A model generated the notes under the pieces. The model did no database searches. It was not told the origin of the DNA and worked only from the letters and a program-made list of their open reading frames with translations. A program made the translations under genes and the position numbers. Of a DNA stretch of 64,000 nucleotides, positions 12,669 to 23,419 are shown piece after piece. Each line of letters starts with the position of its first letter. Within the stretch, counting starts at the first letter, position 1. Location of the stretch: NCBI GenBank assembly GCA_964058845.1, contig CAXKVR010000147.1, positions 62,001 through 126,000 on the forward strand, read 5' to 3'. The stretch comes from Carex sylvatica (taxonomy: Eukaryota > Streptophyta > Magnoliopsida > Poales > Cyperaceae).

Positions 12669-13817
12669 TTACTTAAGATCCACTCCGACAAACTCGTCGG
12701 TGGAACAACTACTGCTATCATCGCATTGAAGGTCGACTTCTTTTGTACCAGCAACAGTTGAGGCAATTATTTCTTGCTTCATGTTGTGATCATGTTGAAC
12801 TACTTTGAGCAGACCGCACTCATGATACTCCGAAAGATCTAAAACGGTTATCATGGTGTCAGCAACCGCCTTGGTAAGCATCTTCTCGCATATTAACTTG
12901 AGCCCTTCGATTTTAAAACGATGCGCTGCAACAAGCATGCGGTGGTACCTCTCTGGAGGAGTAACCTCCTCGAAATCAAGGGGCAAGGAATCAGTATAAA
13001 TGAAATGGAGCAAGTGCTTAAATGTGAGTCCATCCATATGCTGTATGGATACACATAAACTCTTCATGCTCATATCGATATTGTCTTGTAGAGCGATAAG
13101 TTCTGATCGGAACACAGAGGAACGAGCCGCAAGCACGCACCTATGGGCAGCGAATGTGTGCTTTCTTACAACAAAAATAATATCTGCAAAATCCCCTGTT
13201 TCTAGGAGTGTACTAATTAGGTCTAAAGGAGGTGATATTACCATTTCTTCTTCATCCGGCTGGTCAAGTACGGAAGGCTTGGAAGGGTTTGTTGATATTA
13301 CATGAGGTTGTTGTGGCCGTCGCAGGCGCATAGATTTTGCCCGTGCTTTCTTGAAACCATCAAAATTGATCCATAAAAAGAATTTATGCACAAAGCAATT
13401 ATCATTAGAATACTTCTCTTGATCTTCTTTGGTGAAGTACGTTAACGGCACCATGGGGACGCCCAATCCCTCGCCGAGCGGGGTTGCTTTGAAATCCATC
13501 TCTTCATTTATTTTTATAAAAGTGTCGATCTTCCATTCGCCTTCGCTACTGTAATCCTGCACCAAGGACATGTAGCCATATTTCTTGACTGCCACTGTAT
13601 CATCTAACAAACAGAGATAATACCACACGAATTCTCCAACCGGGTATAGGCGGATCTCCCATTCGATATCGCCTATGGTAAAGGGACCATACTTGGTATT
13701 ATACATTCTTTCGAAGGATTTTATTTTCAACAATTCTTCGTTTATTCGGCCCTGCGGTGCAAGCCGTGAAACCTCCTTTGTTTCAACTGTAAACACTCCT
13801 TCAGCAAATGAACCCAT
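12669..13817 (-). CDS. MATH-BTB protein (BPM-like), copy 1, with acidic C-terminal tail
   Basis: Single-exon 382-aa protein. Residues about 28-150 form a MATH/TRAF-like domain with GPFTIGDIEWEIRLYPVGE and CFVHKFFLWI. A charged linker (151-203) contains DEEEMVISPP. BTB/POZ is about 204-312 (TGDFADIIFVV, AAHRCVLAARSSVFRSEL, FKHLLHFIYTDSLP), with the start of a BACK-like helix to 341. The family, exemplified by plant BPM proteins, links substrates (bound by MATH) to CUL3 ubiquitin ligase (bound by BTB); that role is inferred. The start MGSFAEG is shared with the paralogues. This copy alone ends in a Ser/Asp/Glu-rich tail (SSSCSTDEFVGVDLK); in the others the corresponding DNA lies beyond a stop. 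No frame damage is seen. It is the best full-length reference copy in the window. Confidence 0.9.
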   Translation of the reverse strand: MGSFAEGVFTVETKEVSRLAPQGRINEELLKIKSFERMYNTKYGPFTIGDIEWEIRLYPVGEFVWYYLCLLDDTVAVKKYGYMSLVQDYSSEGEWKIDTFIKINEEMDFKATPLGEGLGVPMVPLTYFTKEDQEKYSNDNCFVHKFFLWINFDGFKKARAKSMRLRRPQQPHVISTNPSKPSVLDQPDEEEMVISPPLDLISTLLETGDFADIIFVVRKHTFAAHRCVLAARSSVFRSELIALQDNIDMSMKSLCVSIQHMDGLTFKHLLHFIYTDSLPLDFEEVTPPERYHRMLVAAHRFKIEGLKLICEKMLTKAVADTMITVLDLSEYHECGLLKVVQHDHNMKQEIIASTVAGTKEVDLQCDDSSSCSTDEFVGVDLK

Positions 13818-15198
13818 TGTTGGATGAGGTGAAAAAAAAGGCTTTTGAGGTACTGCACAATTAAGAATTTGGAGGATGATTGATAGGTAACAGAAATGAA
13901 AGAGGGCTTCAATTTAGGGGGTAATTAACAGGGAAAAGACTATTTCTCTGTGTGCTCAGCACGCAGCTAAGACATGAGATATAGTGACAATGATTTGAGA
14001 ATATTCCTTCCAGATTATGTTTATTAATTGCAACATGTTATCTACTATTCAATAAAGTCAAAACATACAGCTGTTTAAATAAATTTTTATATATTTTAAT
14101 TTCCTTTCCACATCAATTCCGTACAGACCGTACCAGTGAAAATCTAGTGCTCATAAATTTGGATTGGAGGCCTTAGCCTGCTTGTATTTGGGCCTAGATC
14201 CGTAACACATAAATTAAAAATAGTTGGGCCTGAACGATTCCTAATTTTATATTTGTAAATTTGGAGCCACAATAAACCACTTTGATTTTTCAAGCTCCCC
14301 TATGTGTGCTCAAGCTTTGATTCATATCTGCTATAGCAGAGTTCAAATTGAATTATTGATGAATACTAAAATACACCATTAGTTTCAATTCTTTTCTGGT
14401 TCATTTAAGTTCCAGTCCTGTATGGAAGTCGCAAGGTATAGAAAATTCTCTCCGAACAGCGTACATTAATGCTAGCGGGTCATGAATATATATAGTAGGT
14501 TTTGGTGATTTTCTTCCAAGAAAGAATACAATTATAGCTCTGTACTTTGGCACATAAATGCATGAGAATTATATAATTATAATGGAATCCTTTCTCCATT
14601 CTGTTACACAACCAATTAGCGCATGAAAAATTCAAGCAATTAAAAAAGAATCATAATTAATTGATGTTCCTTTCAAATTGACCAATGTACACAGCTATAC
14701 CAACTAATAGGATTCTGAATTGAACTTGCAAGATCACCACCTCCATTCCTTTCTTTGAGAAGAAATAAGGATCATATTAGATTTCCGAAGAATATATATA
14801 ATTAAAATGAGAAAAAAGGAAAATGCCAATATGATACAAGCAATTAAACAACATGAACAACTTAACAAAAACACAGATCACAACAAAACCTTTGAAAAAC
14901 AAAAAAACTGGATAAACTCCGATCCATGTTAGAGATATAAGTGGGTATATTATGTGGGAAATAATTAGGAATACAAGAGTGGTAGGTAGGAGATGATTAA
15001 TTGAAGATGTTTAGAAATAAACTATAATATAGTCTGTAAATGAACTTCATTATAATTGTAATTGATACACTTAAGAATAATACAATATTCATTCTCTATT
15101 TCTTAAATCCTTTAATCCCTTTTATTACTTACAACTACTGCTAACATAGACATAGGTGGTCAACTTCTTTTATACCCAGAACAGTTGAGGCAATAATT

Positions 15199-16197
15199 TC
15201 AATCATGCTGAACAATTTTGAGCAGACCGGACTCATGATAGTCCGAGAGATCTATTGCAGTTATCATGGCGTCGGCAACCACCTTGGTAAGCTTGTGCTC
15301 ACATATTAACTTGAGCCCTTCAATTTTAAAACGATGCGCTGCGACAAACATGCGGTGGTATCTCTCTGGTGGGGTAACCTCCTCGAAGTCAGGCGGCAAG
15401 GTATCGGTATAAATGAAATGGAGCAAGTGTTTAAATGTGAGTCCATCAATGTGCTGTACCGATACACATAAACTATTCATGCTCATATTAATATCCTTTT
15501 GTAGGGCGAGAAGTTCTGATCGGAAAACAGATGAATGAGCCGCATGCACACACCTATGGACAGCAAATGTGTCTTTTTTCACAAGAAAAATAATATCTGC
15601 AAAATCACCAGTTACCAGGAGGGTTGATGAGGCTGTCGAAGGCACAGAAAGATCTGGTGATATGAACTCGGGTTGATGAGGCTGTCCAAGGCGCACAGCA
15701 TTTGCCGGCACCTTCCTGGAATCATCAGCAATGACCCATAATACGAATTTATTCAAGAAGCAATCATCTTTAGAATATTTCTCTTGTTGTGATTTGCTAA
15801 AGCCTGTTAACCATACGATGGATTTGAGGCCCAATGCCTCAGCGAGGCAGGTTTCAAAAGGTTTTACTTTGAAATCCTTCTCTTCGTTCAATTTTGTCCA
15901 TCTGTGGATCTTCCAATCACCATTGCTACTGTGATCCTGCACCAAGGATATGTAGCCAAACTTCTTGACTACCACTGAATCATCAAACAAACAGAGATAA
16001 TAGTTGAAATATTCTCCGAATGGTAATAGGCGGATCTCCCATTCGATGTCACCCAGGGTAAAAGGACCGTATTTGATAGTATACATTCTTTCGTAGGATT
16101 TTATTTTGTTCAATTCTTCATTTATTCGACCCTGGGGTGCAAATGTTGAAACCTCCTTTGTTTTGAAAGTATACAATCCTTCAGCAATTGAGCCCAT
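15199..16197 (-). CDS. MATH-BTB protein (BPM-like), copy 2
   Basis: Single-exon 332-aa protein beginning MGSIAEGLYTFKTKEVST. The MATH-like domain is about 28-155 (GPFTLGDIEWEIRLLPFGE, DCFLNKFVLWV). The linker is shorter than in copy 1 and lacks its DEEEM segment. BTB is about 190-300 (TGDFADIIFLVKKDTFAVHR, FKHLLHFIYTDTLPPDFEEV). The protein stops directly after the LLKIVQHD motif because the next codon is TGA. Downstream DNA still resembles the tail-coding sequence of copy 1, so the tail was lost by a nonsense change. In the BTB core, AAHSSV replaces the usual AARSSV. Likely a CUL3 adaptor if expressed. Closest relatives in the window are the copies at 21113 and 46687. Confidence 0.88.
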   Translation of the reverse strand: MGSIAEGLYTFKTKEVSTFAPQGRINEELNKIKSYERMYTIKYGPFTLGDIEWEIRLLPFGEYFNYYLCLFDDSVVVKKFGYISLVQDHSSNGDWKIHRWTKLNEEKDFKVKPFETCLAEALGLKSIVWLTGFSKSQQEKYSKDDCFLNKFVLWVIADDSRKVPANAVRLGQPHQPEFISPDLSVPSTASSTLLVTGDFADIIFLVKKDTFAVHRCVHAAHSSVFRSELLALQKDINMSMNSLCVSVQHIDGLTFKHLLHFIYTDTLPPDFEEVTPPERYHRMFVAAHRFKIEGLKLICEHKLTKVVADAMITAIDLSDYHESGLLKIVQHD

Positions 16198-16637
16198 CGA
16201 TCGCTGCCTGAGGTGAAAAAAGCTTTTGAGGTATTATACAAATCAAGAATTTGGATGATGATTATTGAGGAAGTCTTTGATAGGGAACATAAATGAAAGA
16301 AGGCTTCGAAGTAGTGTGTAATTAACACGTAAAATATTAGTTCCTTGCATGCTCAGCAAGAGATGATTAGTGACAAAGATATGAGAATATTTATTCTATA
16401 TTTGTTCCTATATACTTACTCTTTTGTGCTCATTATTGCCTTGTTTAGCTCACTAAGTTCATATTCTGATTATAGTTACAAGTAAAGAAGTTTGGGAGTC
16501 GAACTGGAAATATGTAGATCCATGAACTTAAAAATGGAACTTTTAGTATACTCTGCTTATCAGATCTTCCCATTTAAAAAGTAAAATGGCCCAAATTAAT
16601 TTTTTGATTGAATGACATGGTCTTGACACATTAATCT

Positions 16638-16831
16638 TCATTCCAACTCTGACTTGTTTGTCAGGATGGGTTGCTGGATATCAGTTTCACAATTTTGAGA
16701 TTTAGTGTCTATTGAGATGGAAATCTTTTTAAAATCTATATTTCTCTGCTCTTCCATTATCTTCAAATCCTTTGCTTTACCCCCATAACACAACATACAG
16801 CCCCCCTATAATGGCAGTAGCACCAACAAAG
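16638..16831 (-). pseudogene. Orphan last exon of a WAT1-related gene (module 2)
   Basis: Matches exon 7 of the WAT1-like genes at 48528 and 52983: FVGATAIIGGLYV-type sequence, then a charged C-terminus. It carries one extra C in the run coding for the WGK region (near 16782), which shifts the frame. Only this exon and part of intron 6 survive, ending at about 17028 where unrelated DNA begins. It lies about 440 bp upstream of MATH-BTB copy 2, in the same place and strand as the full WAT1-like gene beside the copy at 46687. Confidence 0.85.
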
Positions 16832-17045
16832 CTGTAGAAGAAATTAGCAAAAATAATTTGTGTCAACTTTTAGAATAAAAAATAAATAGAGTTATTAGAA
16901 TCTACACTACTAACAGAAAACCTTTTCCGTTCCAATTCTTTTTATTTTTCCTTTATTATTTGTTAATGTGTCATTGATTTACTTATATTTATGGTTTTAA
17001 TATTCAAGTTCCTCGATGAGGATTTATAAGACCGTACCAGTGAAC

Positions 17046-18373
17046 AATTCTATATATATTTGTTGTTAATTTCTGTACTTATTTATATTTTTTTTTTTTA
17101 ATAATGAGCTTTATATATATTTGTTAACTAAGTGAAGGTTACAAAACCAAAATTAGAGTTGAAGTTTCAATAACTCATGCTTCTGTAATTATTAATTATT
17201 TATAACCCCGCATGTCAATATAATATAACTATTAGTATTTATTAATTATTTAATTTTATTGATGTTTGAAATTAGTCTGGCTCGGTTCGAAATTGATCAG
17301 CTCGGTTTGAAATTGGTCTAGCTCGATTCGGAATTGATCTGAATCATTTTAAAACCTCTTAACTCTTCTGATTCTTCTCTGATTTGTCTCAATTCGAATT
17401 ATTAACGAACCAAATTGAACTAGTTCGAATCGTATCGAACTAAGCTCAAACTCTTCTGTTCGAAACCCTACTTCGAATCAAACCAGCTTGGCTCGAAATT
17501 GGTTCAAAAGAGACCCGTTAGTTGAGCTTAACATTGTTATGAAGACTGAATATAATGATTGAGCTTAACATTATCTAAAGCACAAAAGAGGTCCGTTAGT
17601 TGAACAATGGGTTGATATCAAGCAAAGATACTACCAGACCTTGTACTTAAAAAGAGGACCGTAACCTTTTCAATTATTTTTCAATTTCGAACAAAATAAT
17701 ATTTTTTCTATATTTTTCTTTAAAGTTTATGAATTTGTTTTTGGATAATTTTTAATTCTAAACTTCTTTAGAATTAATGTTGTAAACTGTTTATTAAAAG
17801 ACACAAAGTTTAATTTTGAGATGGTAAAATATACATATCACAACGAGCAACAGGTTGTTTGAGTCCATTTCATATTAAAATCGTATATATATGAATATTG
17901 AAGAATATTTTCAGATGAGATTATGCGGGCTTCAGAACTTTTATGGGATTAATGTAACAAAAAGTTCTTTAAAATTATCACACGACACAAAAACTTAATA
18001 TTAGTGAATTACAAGTAAAATTAATGCACAATATTTAAGTTATTAGGCTAACTTAGAGATATGACATAAATTTATTAAAAAGTGTGAATTATGGTCACCT
18101 GTTAATGTCTCTGAGTCAGTTACTATAATAATTCGCAATATTAATTGTTGTAATCAATATTTTGACAACTGGGCTGTGAAAGAACTCTAGTAATCAATAT
18201 TCAAACTCAAGATTTCTCTTATATATCTTACCGGTACATAATTAATTATCTCTCAAGGAACTCCAGCTATCACGTACGTTACATTTTATTCCAACTGGGC
18301 TGGGCCTCTTTTTCCATTCTCTCCCTCCCTAACAACCCAACCCAATTAAGGCCCGTTTGGTTTCAAGGGAAAC
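17046..18373. other. Spacer between the two gene-pair units
   Basis: AT-rich, no gene. Around 17276-17345 there are about three direct repeats of a 20-21-bp word of the form GCTCGGTTCGAAATTGATCA. A longer direct repeat, with GAGCTTAACATT and AAGACTGAATATAATGATTG, occurs at 17525-17610. Near 18350 the phrase GGCCCGTTTGGTTTC abuts the truncated MATH-BTB copy; such words often mark plant hAT/MITE ends. Confidence 0.5.
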
Positions 18374-19049
18374 AGCGAATGTGTGCTTTTTTACAACAAA
18401 AATAATATCTGCAAAATCCCCTGTTTCTAGGAGTGTACTAAGTAGGTCTAAAGGTGGTGATATTACCATTTCTTCTTCATCCGGCTGGTCAAGTGCCGAA
18501 GGCTCAGAAGGTTTTGTTGATATTACATGGGGTTGTTGTGGCCGTCGCAGGCGCATAGATTTTGCCCGTGCTTTCTTCGAACCTTCAAAATTGACCCATA
18601 AAAAGAATTTATGCACAAAGCAATCATCATTAGAATACTTCTCTTGATCTTCTTTGGTGAAGTACGTTAACGGCACCATGGGGAGGCCCAATCCCTCACC
18701 GAGCGGGGTTTCTTTGAAATCCATCTCTTCATTTGTTTTTATAAAAGTGTCGATCTTCCATTCGCCTTCGCTACTGTAATCCTGCACCAAGGACATGTAA
18801 CCATATTTCTTGACTGCCACTGTATCATCTAACAAACAGAGATAATACCACACGAATTCTCCAACCGGGTATAGGCGGATCTCCCATTCGATATCGCCTA
18901 TGCTAAAGGGACCATACTTGGTATTATGCATTCTTTCGAAGGATTTTATTTTCAACAATTCTTCGTTTATTCGGCCCTGCGGTGCAAGCCGTGAAACCTC
19001 CTTCAGCAAATGAACCCATTGTAAACACTCCTTCAGCAAATGAACCCAT
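18374..19049 (-). pseudogene. MATH-BTB copy 3, 3'-truncated and frame-damaged at the start
   Basis: Very close to copy 1 through the MATH domain and the DEEEMVISPP linker, but it ends abruptly in the BTB domain just after VVKKHTFAV at 18374, where unrelated DNA begins. At the 5' end a 30-bp unit containing ATGGGTTCATTTGCTGAAGG is repeated (ATGs at 19049 and 19019) and 23 bp are missing from the second copy. Translation from either normal ATG therefore shifts frame and stops after about 31-41 residues. A 253-codon frame survives only if translation starts upstream at 19090, in former 5' UTR (MQYLKSLFF). Without most of BTB it cannot act as a CUL3 adaptor. It might make a MATH-only product if transcribed. 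Confidence 0.88.
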
Positions 19050-19694
19050 TGTTGGATGAGGTGAAAAAAAAGGCTTTTGAGGTACTGCACAAATTAAGAA
19101 TTTGGCGGATGATTGATAGGTAACAGAAATGAAAGAGGGCTTCAATTTAGGGGGTAATTAACAGGGAAAAGACTATTTCTCTGTGTGCTCAGCACGCAGC
19201 TAAGACATGAGATATAGTGACAATGATTTGAGAATATTCCTTCCAGATTATGTTTATTAATTGCAACACGTTATCTACTATTAAATAAAGTCAAAACATA
19301 CAACTGTTTAAATAAATTTTTATATATTTTAATTTCGTTTCCACATCAATTCCGTACAGACCGTACCAGTGAAAATATAGTGCTGATAAATTTGGATTGG
19401 AGGCCTTAGCCTGCTTGTATTTGGGCTTAGATCCGTAACACATAAATTAAAAATAGTTGGGCCTGAACGATTTCTAATTTTATATTTGTAAATTTGGAGC
19501 CACAATAAACCCCTTTGATTTTTCAAGCTCCCCTATGTGTGCTCAAGCTTTGATTCATATCTGCTATAGCAGAGTTCAAATTGAATTATTGATCAATACT
19601 AAAATACACCATTAGTTTCAATTCTTTTCTGGTTCATTTAAGTTCCAGTCCTGTATGGAAGTTGCAAGGTATAGAAAATTCTCTACGAATAGCA

Positions 19695-19998
19695 TTTTTT
19701 TTTTTTAAAGTAGTGGTATTACCACCGATTTTATTGAAATCAAGCATACTTGATTTGGTATTCAAAATAGGTATCAATATCAAATACGATAATTCTTACA
19801 ATAGTTTTGTATCAACATCAAAAAAACTAAAAACATATAAGAAATAGTCAACTAAATAATAAACCACTAAGCAAGCATATCAAGAACTACACAGTCAACC
19901 AAACAGATAGACTACTAAACATTCAGTAAGTCCTCATCCGTTAATTTTTCTCCAGACATTTGATTTTAGAGGCTGCCAGCTCCAGAAGCTTGGATTTG
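19695..19998 (-). mobile_element. 5'-truncated LINE or other poly(A) retroposon with 16-bp target duplication
   Basis: 304 bp are present here but absent from the otherwise matching flank of copy 1 (near 14455). The segment is bounded by TTCTCTACGAATAGCA (19679-19694) and TTCTCTACGAACAGCA (19999-20014), a 16-bp direct repeat with one mismatch. The minus strand ends in a poly(A) run preceded by AATAAAAT. These are marks of target-primed reverse transcription. No coding domain remains, so LINE tail versus processed transcript is unresolved. Confidence 0.85.
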
Positions 19999-20514
19999 TT
20001 CTCTACGAACAGCATATATTAATGGTAGCGGGTCATCAATATATATAGTAGATTTTGGTGATTTTCTTCCAAGCAAGAATACAATTATAGCTCTGTACTT
20101 TGGCACATAAATGCATGAGAATTATATAATTATAATGGAATCCTTTCTCCGTTCTGTTACACATCCAATTAGCTCATGAAAAATTCAAGCAATTAAAAAA
20201 AAAAAATCATAATTGATGTTCCTTTCAAATTGACCAATGTACACAGCTCCACCAACTAATAGGATTCTGAATTGAACTTGCAAGATCACCACCTCCATTC
20301 CTTTCTTTGAGAAGAAATAAAGATCATATTAGATTTCCAAAGAATATATATATTAGAATATTTCTCTTTAGCAAGTGATTTCATTGGAAATTTTCTTTGG
20401 AAGAAGCAATCATCCCTTTCTTTAGCAAATCCATACATATTCATATTTCCAATCTAATATGATACAGTTAACATACTTTAGCAAATCTGAAAATTATGTA
20501 CCATTTAAATTAAG

Positions 20515-20698
20515 TGATTTTCTATCTATTTAAAAAATAGTAAAAAAATTCTAAAAAAATGTAAAATTTGGTTTGCAAGTACATATTCATATGAAGATCA
20601 TGTTGAACGGTTTGGATCGACCGTTATGATTATGAAAACTCAAATATTGAGTCGTGGCACGAAAGCCCTCTAAGCTACGCGTAGCACAGTAGCCAACT
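20515..20698. mobile_element. Half of a (TA)n-associated MITE
   Basis: Carries the family's inner motif (TGTAAAATTTGGTTTGCAAG, then AACGGTTTGGATCGACC) and its terminal GTAGCCAACTCCT, but the other inverted half is missing. It sits at the same place downstream of MATH-BTB copy 4 where a different family member is inserted downstream of the copy at 46687. Confidence 0.65.
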
Positions 20699-20699
20699 C

Positions 20700-20702
<3 letters not shown>

Positions 20703-20730
<28 letters not shown>
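20703..20730. repeat. (TG)14 microsatellite
   Basis: Uninterrupted dinucleotide run directly after the MITE end. The paralogous positions carry (TA)n instead (near 14790 and 46230). Confidence 0.95.
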
Positions 20731-20734
<4 letters not shown>

Positions 20735-21112
20735 TCAAATGAGAAAAAAAGAAAATGCCAATATGATACAAGCAATTAAACAACATGAACAACTTAACAA
20801 AAACACAGATCACAACAACTTTTGAAAAACAAAAAACTGGATAAACTCCGATCCATGTTAGAGATATAAGTGGGTATATTATGTGGGAAATAATTAGGAA
20901 TACAAGAGTGGTAGGTAGGAGATGATTAATTGAAGATGTTTAGCAATAAACTAAAATATTGTAAATGAACTTCATTATAATTGTAATTGATACACTTAAG
21001 ATTAATACAATATTCATTCTCTATTTCTTAAATCCTTTAATCCCTTTTATTACTTGGACTCCTTTCCGACATACTTGTCGGTGGTACAATTCTTTATTAC
21101 TTGGACTCCCTT

Positions 21113-22138
21113 TTATAACATAGGTGGTCGACTTCTTTTGTACCCAGAACAGTTGAAGGAATTATTTAAATCATGCTGAACAATTTTGAGCAGACCGCAA
21201 TCATGATACTCCGAGACATCTATTGCAGTTATCATGGCGTCTGCAACCACCTTGGTAAGCTTCTGTTCGCATATTAACTTGAGCCCTTCAATTTTAAAAC
21301 GATGTGCTGCGACAAACATGCAGTGGTATCTCTCTGGTGGGGTAACCTCCTCGAAGTCAGGCGGCAAGGTATCGGTATAAATGAAATGGAGCAAGTGTTT
21401 AAATGTGAGTCCATCAATGTGCTGTATGGATACACATAAACTCTTCATGCTCATATTAATATCCTTTTGTAGGGCGAGAAGTTCTGATCGGAAAACGGAT
21501 GAACGAGCCGCAAGCACACACCTATGGGCAGCAAATTTGTCTTTTTTCACAAGAAAAATAATATCTGCAAAATCACCAGTTACCAGGAGGGTTGATGAGG
21601 CTGTCGACGGCACAGAAAGATTTGGTGATATGAACTCGGGTTGATGAGGCTGTCCAAGGCACATAGCATTTGCCGGCGCCTTCCTGGAATCATCAGCACT
21701 GACCCATAATACAAATTTATTCAAGAAGCAATCTTCTTTACAATATTTATCTTGCTCTGATTTGCTAAAGAATGTTAACAGTACCATGGCGAGACCCAAT
21801 GCCTTGGCAAAGGGGTCTACTTCGAAACCCTTCTCTTCGTTCTTGTGGATCTTCCAATCACCATTGCTACTGTGATCCTGCACCAAGGATATGTAGCCAA
21901 ACTTCTTGACTACCACTGCATCATCTAACAAACAGAGATAATAGCACAACTCTTCTTCGTACGGTAATAGGCGGATCTCCCATTTGATGTCGCCCAGGGT
22001 AAAGGGACCATACTTGATAGTATACATTCTTTCGTAGGATTTTCTGTTGTACAATTCTTCATTTATTCGACCCTGGGGTGCAAAAGTTGAAACCTCCTTT
22101 GTTTCGAAAGTATACAATCCTTCAGCAAATGAGCCCAT
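21113..22138 (-). CDS. MATH-BTB protein (BPM-like), copy 4
   Basis: 341 aa from the conserved start MGSFAEGLYTFETKEVST at 22138; the frame stays open 14 codons further upstream (to 22180), but paralogues support the internal ATG. The MATH-like domain (GPFTLGDIKWEIRLLPYEEE) has a four-residue deletion before NEEKGFEVDPF and Lys in place of Glu in the IEWEI motif. BTB is intact (TGDFADIIFLVKKDKFAAHR, AARSSVFRSELLALQ, FKHLLHFIYTDTLPP). After LLKIVQHD the frame continues as LNNSFNCSGYKRSRPPML, a shifted reading of the former tail DNA. Probable CUL3 substrate adaptor by family. The next upstream feature is the orphan WAT1 exon at 22975. Confidence 0.86.
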   Translation of the reverse strand: MGSFAEGLYTFETKEVSTFAPQGRINEELYNRKSYERMYTIKYGPFTLGDIKWEIRLLPYEEELCYYLCLLDDAVVVKKFGYISLVQDHSSNGDWKIHKNEEKGFEVDPFAKALGLAMVLLTFFSKSEQDKYCKEDCFLNKFVLWVSADDSRKAPANAMCLGQPHQPEFISPNLSVPSTASSTLLVTGDFADIIFLVKKDKFAAHRCVLAARSSVFRSELLALQKDINMSMKSLCVSIQHIDGLTFKHLLHFIYTDTLPPDFEEVTPPERYHCMFVAAHRFKIEGLKLICEQKLTKVVADAMITAIDVSEYHDCGLLKIVQHDLNNSFNCSGYKRSRPPML

Positions 22139-22974
22139 CGATCGCTGCCTGAGGTGAAAAAATCTTTTGAGGTATTGCACAAATCAAGAATTTGGATGAT
22201 GATTATTGAGGAAGTCTTTGATAGGGAACATAAATGAAAGAAGGCTTCAAATTAGTGTGTAATAAACACGTAAAATATTATATCCTTGCATGCTCAGCAA
22301 GAGATGATTAGTGACAAAGATATTTGTTCCTTTATACTTACTCTTTTGTGCTCATTCGTGCCTTGTTTAGCTCACTAAGTTCATATTCTGGTTATAGTTG
22401 CAAGTAAAGAAGTTTGATGAATTAAAGAAAAAAAACAAATTACACAACCTGAACAGATTTATCAAAGGTTAGTATTTTGGTCATATCTTTCTCAAACTAA
22501 CTCGGATTTAGCTAAACAAAAAATTTCTGGAAAATTGTAAAGGAATCTACAACATCTATATTTTGAGTATCTTTAAACATATCTTGGCCAAATAATTTGT
22601 TGATAGGTTGAAATTATATAGTAAAAAATGTCTAGGGTTTTGGTACGAATTTGACCTAAAAATCTTGTTTAGCTTAGGGATTTCAACGATAAAAATGTTA
22701 CTGTCAAACTTAGGACGATAATTTCAAGCCAGAGTCATATTTGAATTATTTTTCCGTTTAATTTGCTTAGACAGTGTTAATGTAGTTAAGATGTTGAGCA
22801 AGAGATTAATTACTTAATTTTGGTAGTCAAACTGGAAATATGTAGATCCATGAACTAAACAATGGAACTTTTAGTTTGCTGTGCATATCAAATATTCCCA
22901 ATTGAAAGATAAAATGGCAGAAAATAATTTTGTTATTAAATGACATAGTCTTTGGTAAAAAAAAAAAGATTATT

Positions 22975-23174
22975 CTATTTTTCCAACACTGACTTGTTTG
23001 TCAGAAGGGCTTGTTGGATATCAGTTTCACAATTTTGATATTCAGTGTCTATATATTGAGATGGAAATCTTTTTAAAATCTAAATTTCTCTGTTCTTCCA
23101 TTCTCTTTAAATCTTCTGCTTTACCCCATAACACAACATACAGCCCCCCTATAATGGCAGTAGCACCAACAAAG
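22975..23174 (-). pseudogene. Orphan last exon of a WAT1-related gene (module 4)
   Basis: Nearly identical to exon 7 of the gene at 48528 but with a 4-bp ATAT insertion near 23050 that shifts the frame (200 bp instead of 196). The intron 6 remnant continues to about 23414 and then stops at the point where exon 6 should begin. No other WAT1 exon follows. Confidence 0.87.
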
Positions 23175-23419
23175 CTGTAGAAGAAATTAGCAGAAATAAT
23201 TTGTGTCAACTTTTAGAATAAAGAAGAAATAGAGTTATTAGAATCTACACTACTAGTAGTAAACCTTTTCCGTTCCAATTCTTTTTTTTTTCTTTATTAT
23301 TTATTAATATGTCATTGATTTACTTATATTTATGGTTTTATTAAAGTTCCTCAATGAGGATTTATAATGGTAAAACTATCCTGACTATGAATTTTGTGAA
23401 TGTTTTGAACACAATTATA

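Larger units (their letters stand above)
12540..17028. repeat. Duplicated gene-pair unit, copy 1 (MATH-BTB 1 + MATH-BTB 2 + WAT1 last exon)
   Basis: Both MATH-BTB genes and their flanks are repeated in the same order and strand at 18374-23414. The upstream flank of gene 1 (13830-14790) matches 19050-20345 apart from a 304-bp insertion. The gene 2 unit matches 20735-23414. The right edge falls inside former WAT1 intron 6 at about 17028. Confidence 0.8.
18374..23414. repeat. Duplicated gene-pair unit, copy 2 (MATH-BTB 3 pseudogene + MATH-BTB 4 + WAT1 last exon)
   Basis: Tandem counterpart of 12540-17028. Its right edge (about 23414) lies exactly where WAT1 intron 6 meets exon 6 in the intact genes; beyond it CACTA-like sequence begins. 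Segment 22415-22815 also occurs at 47967-48378 but is missing from copy 1. Confidence 0.8.

Noticed and set aside
13000..13305. Plus-strand open frame opposite MATH-BTB copy 1, with similar ones at 18357, 21381, 46901 and 47219
   Set aside because: They are antisense shadows of the conserved MATH-BTB coding strand; their similarity to one another follows from the genes.
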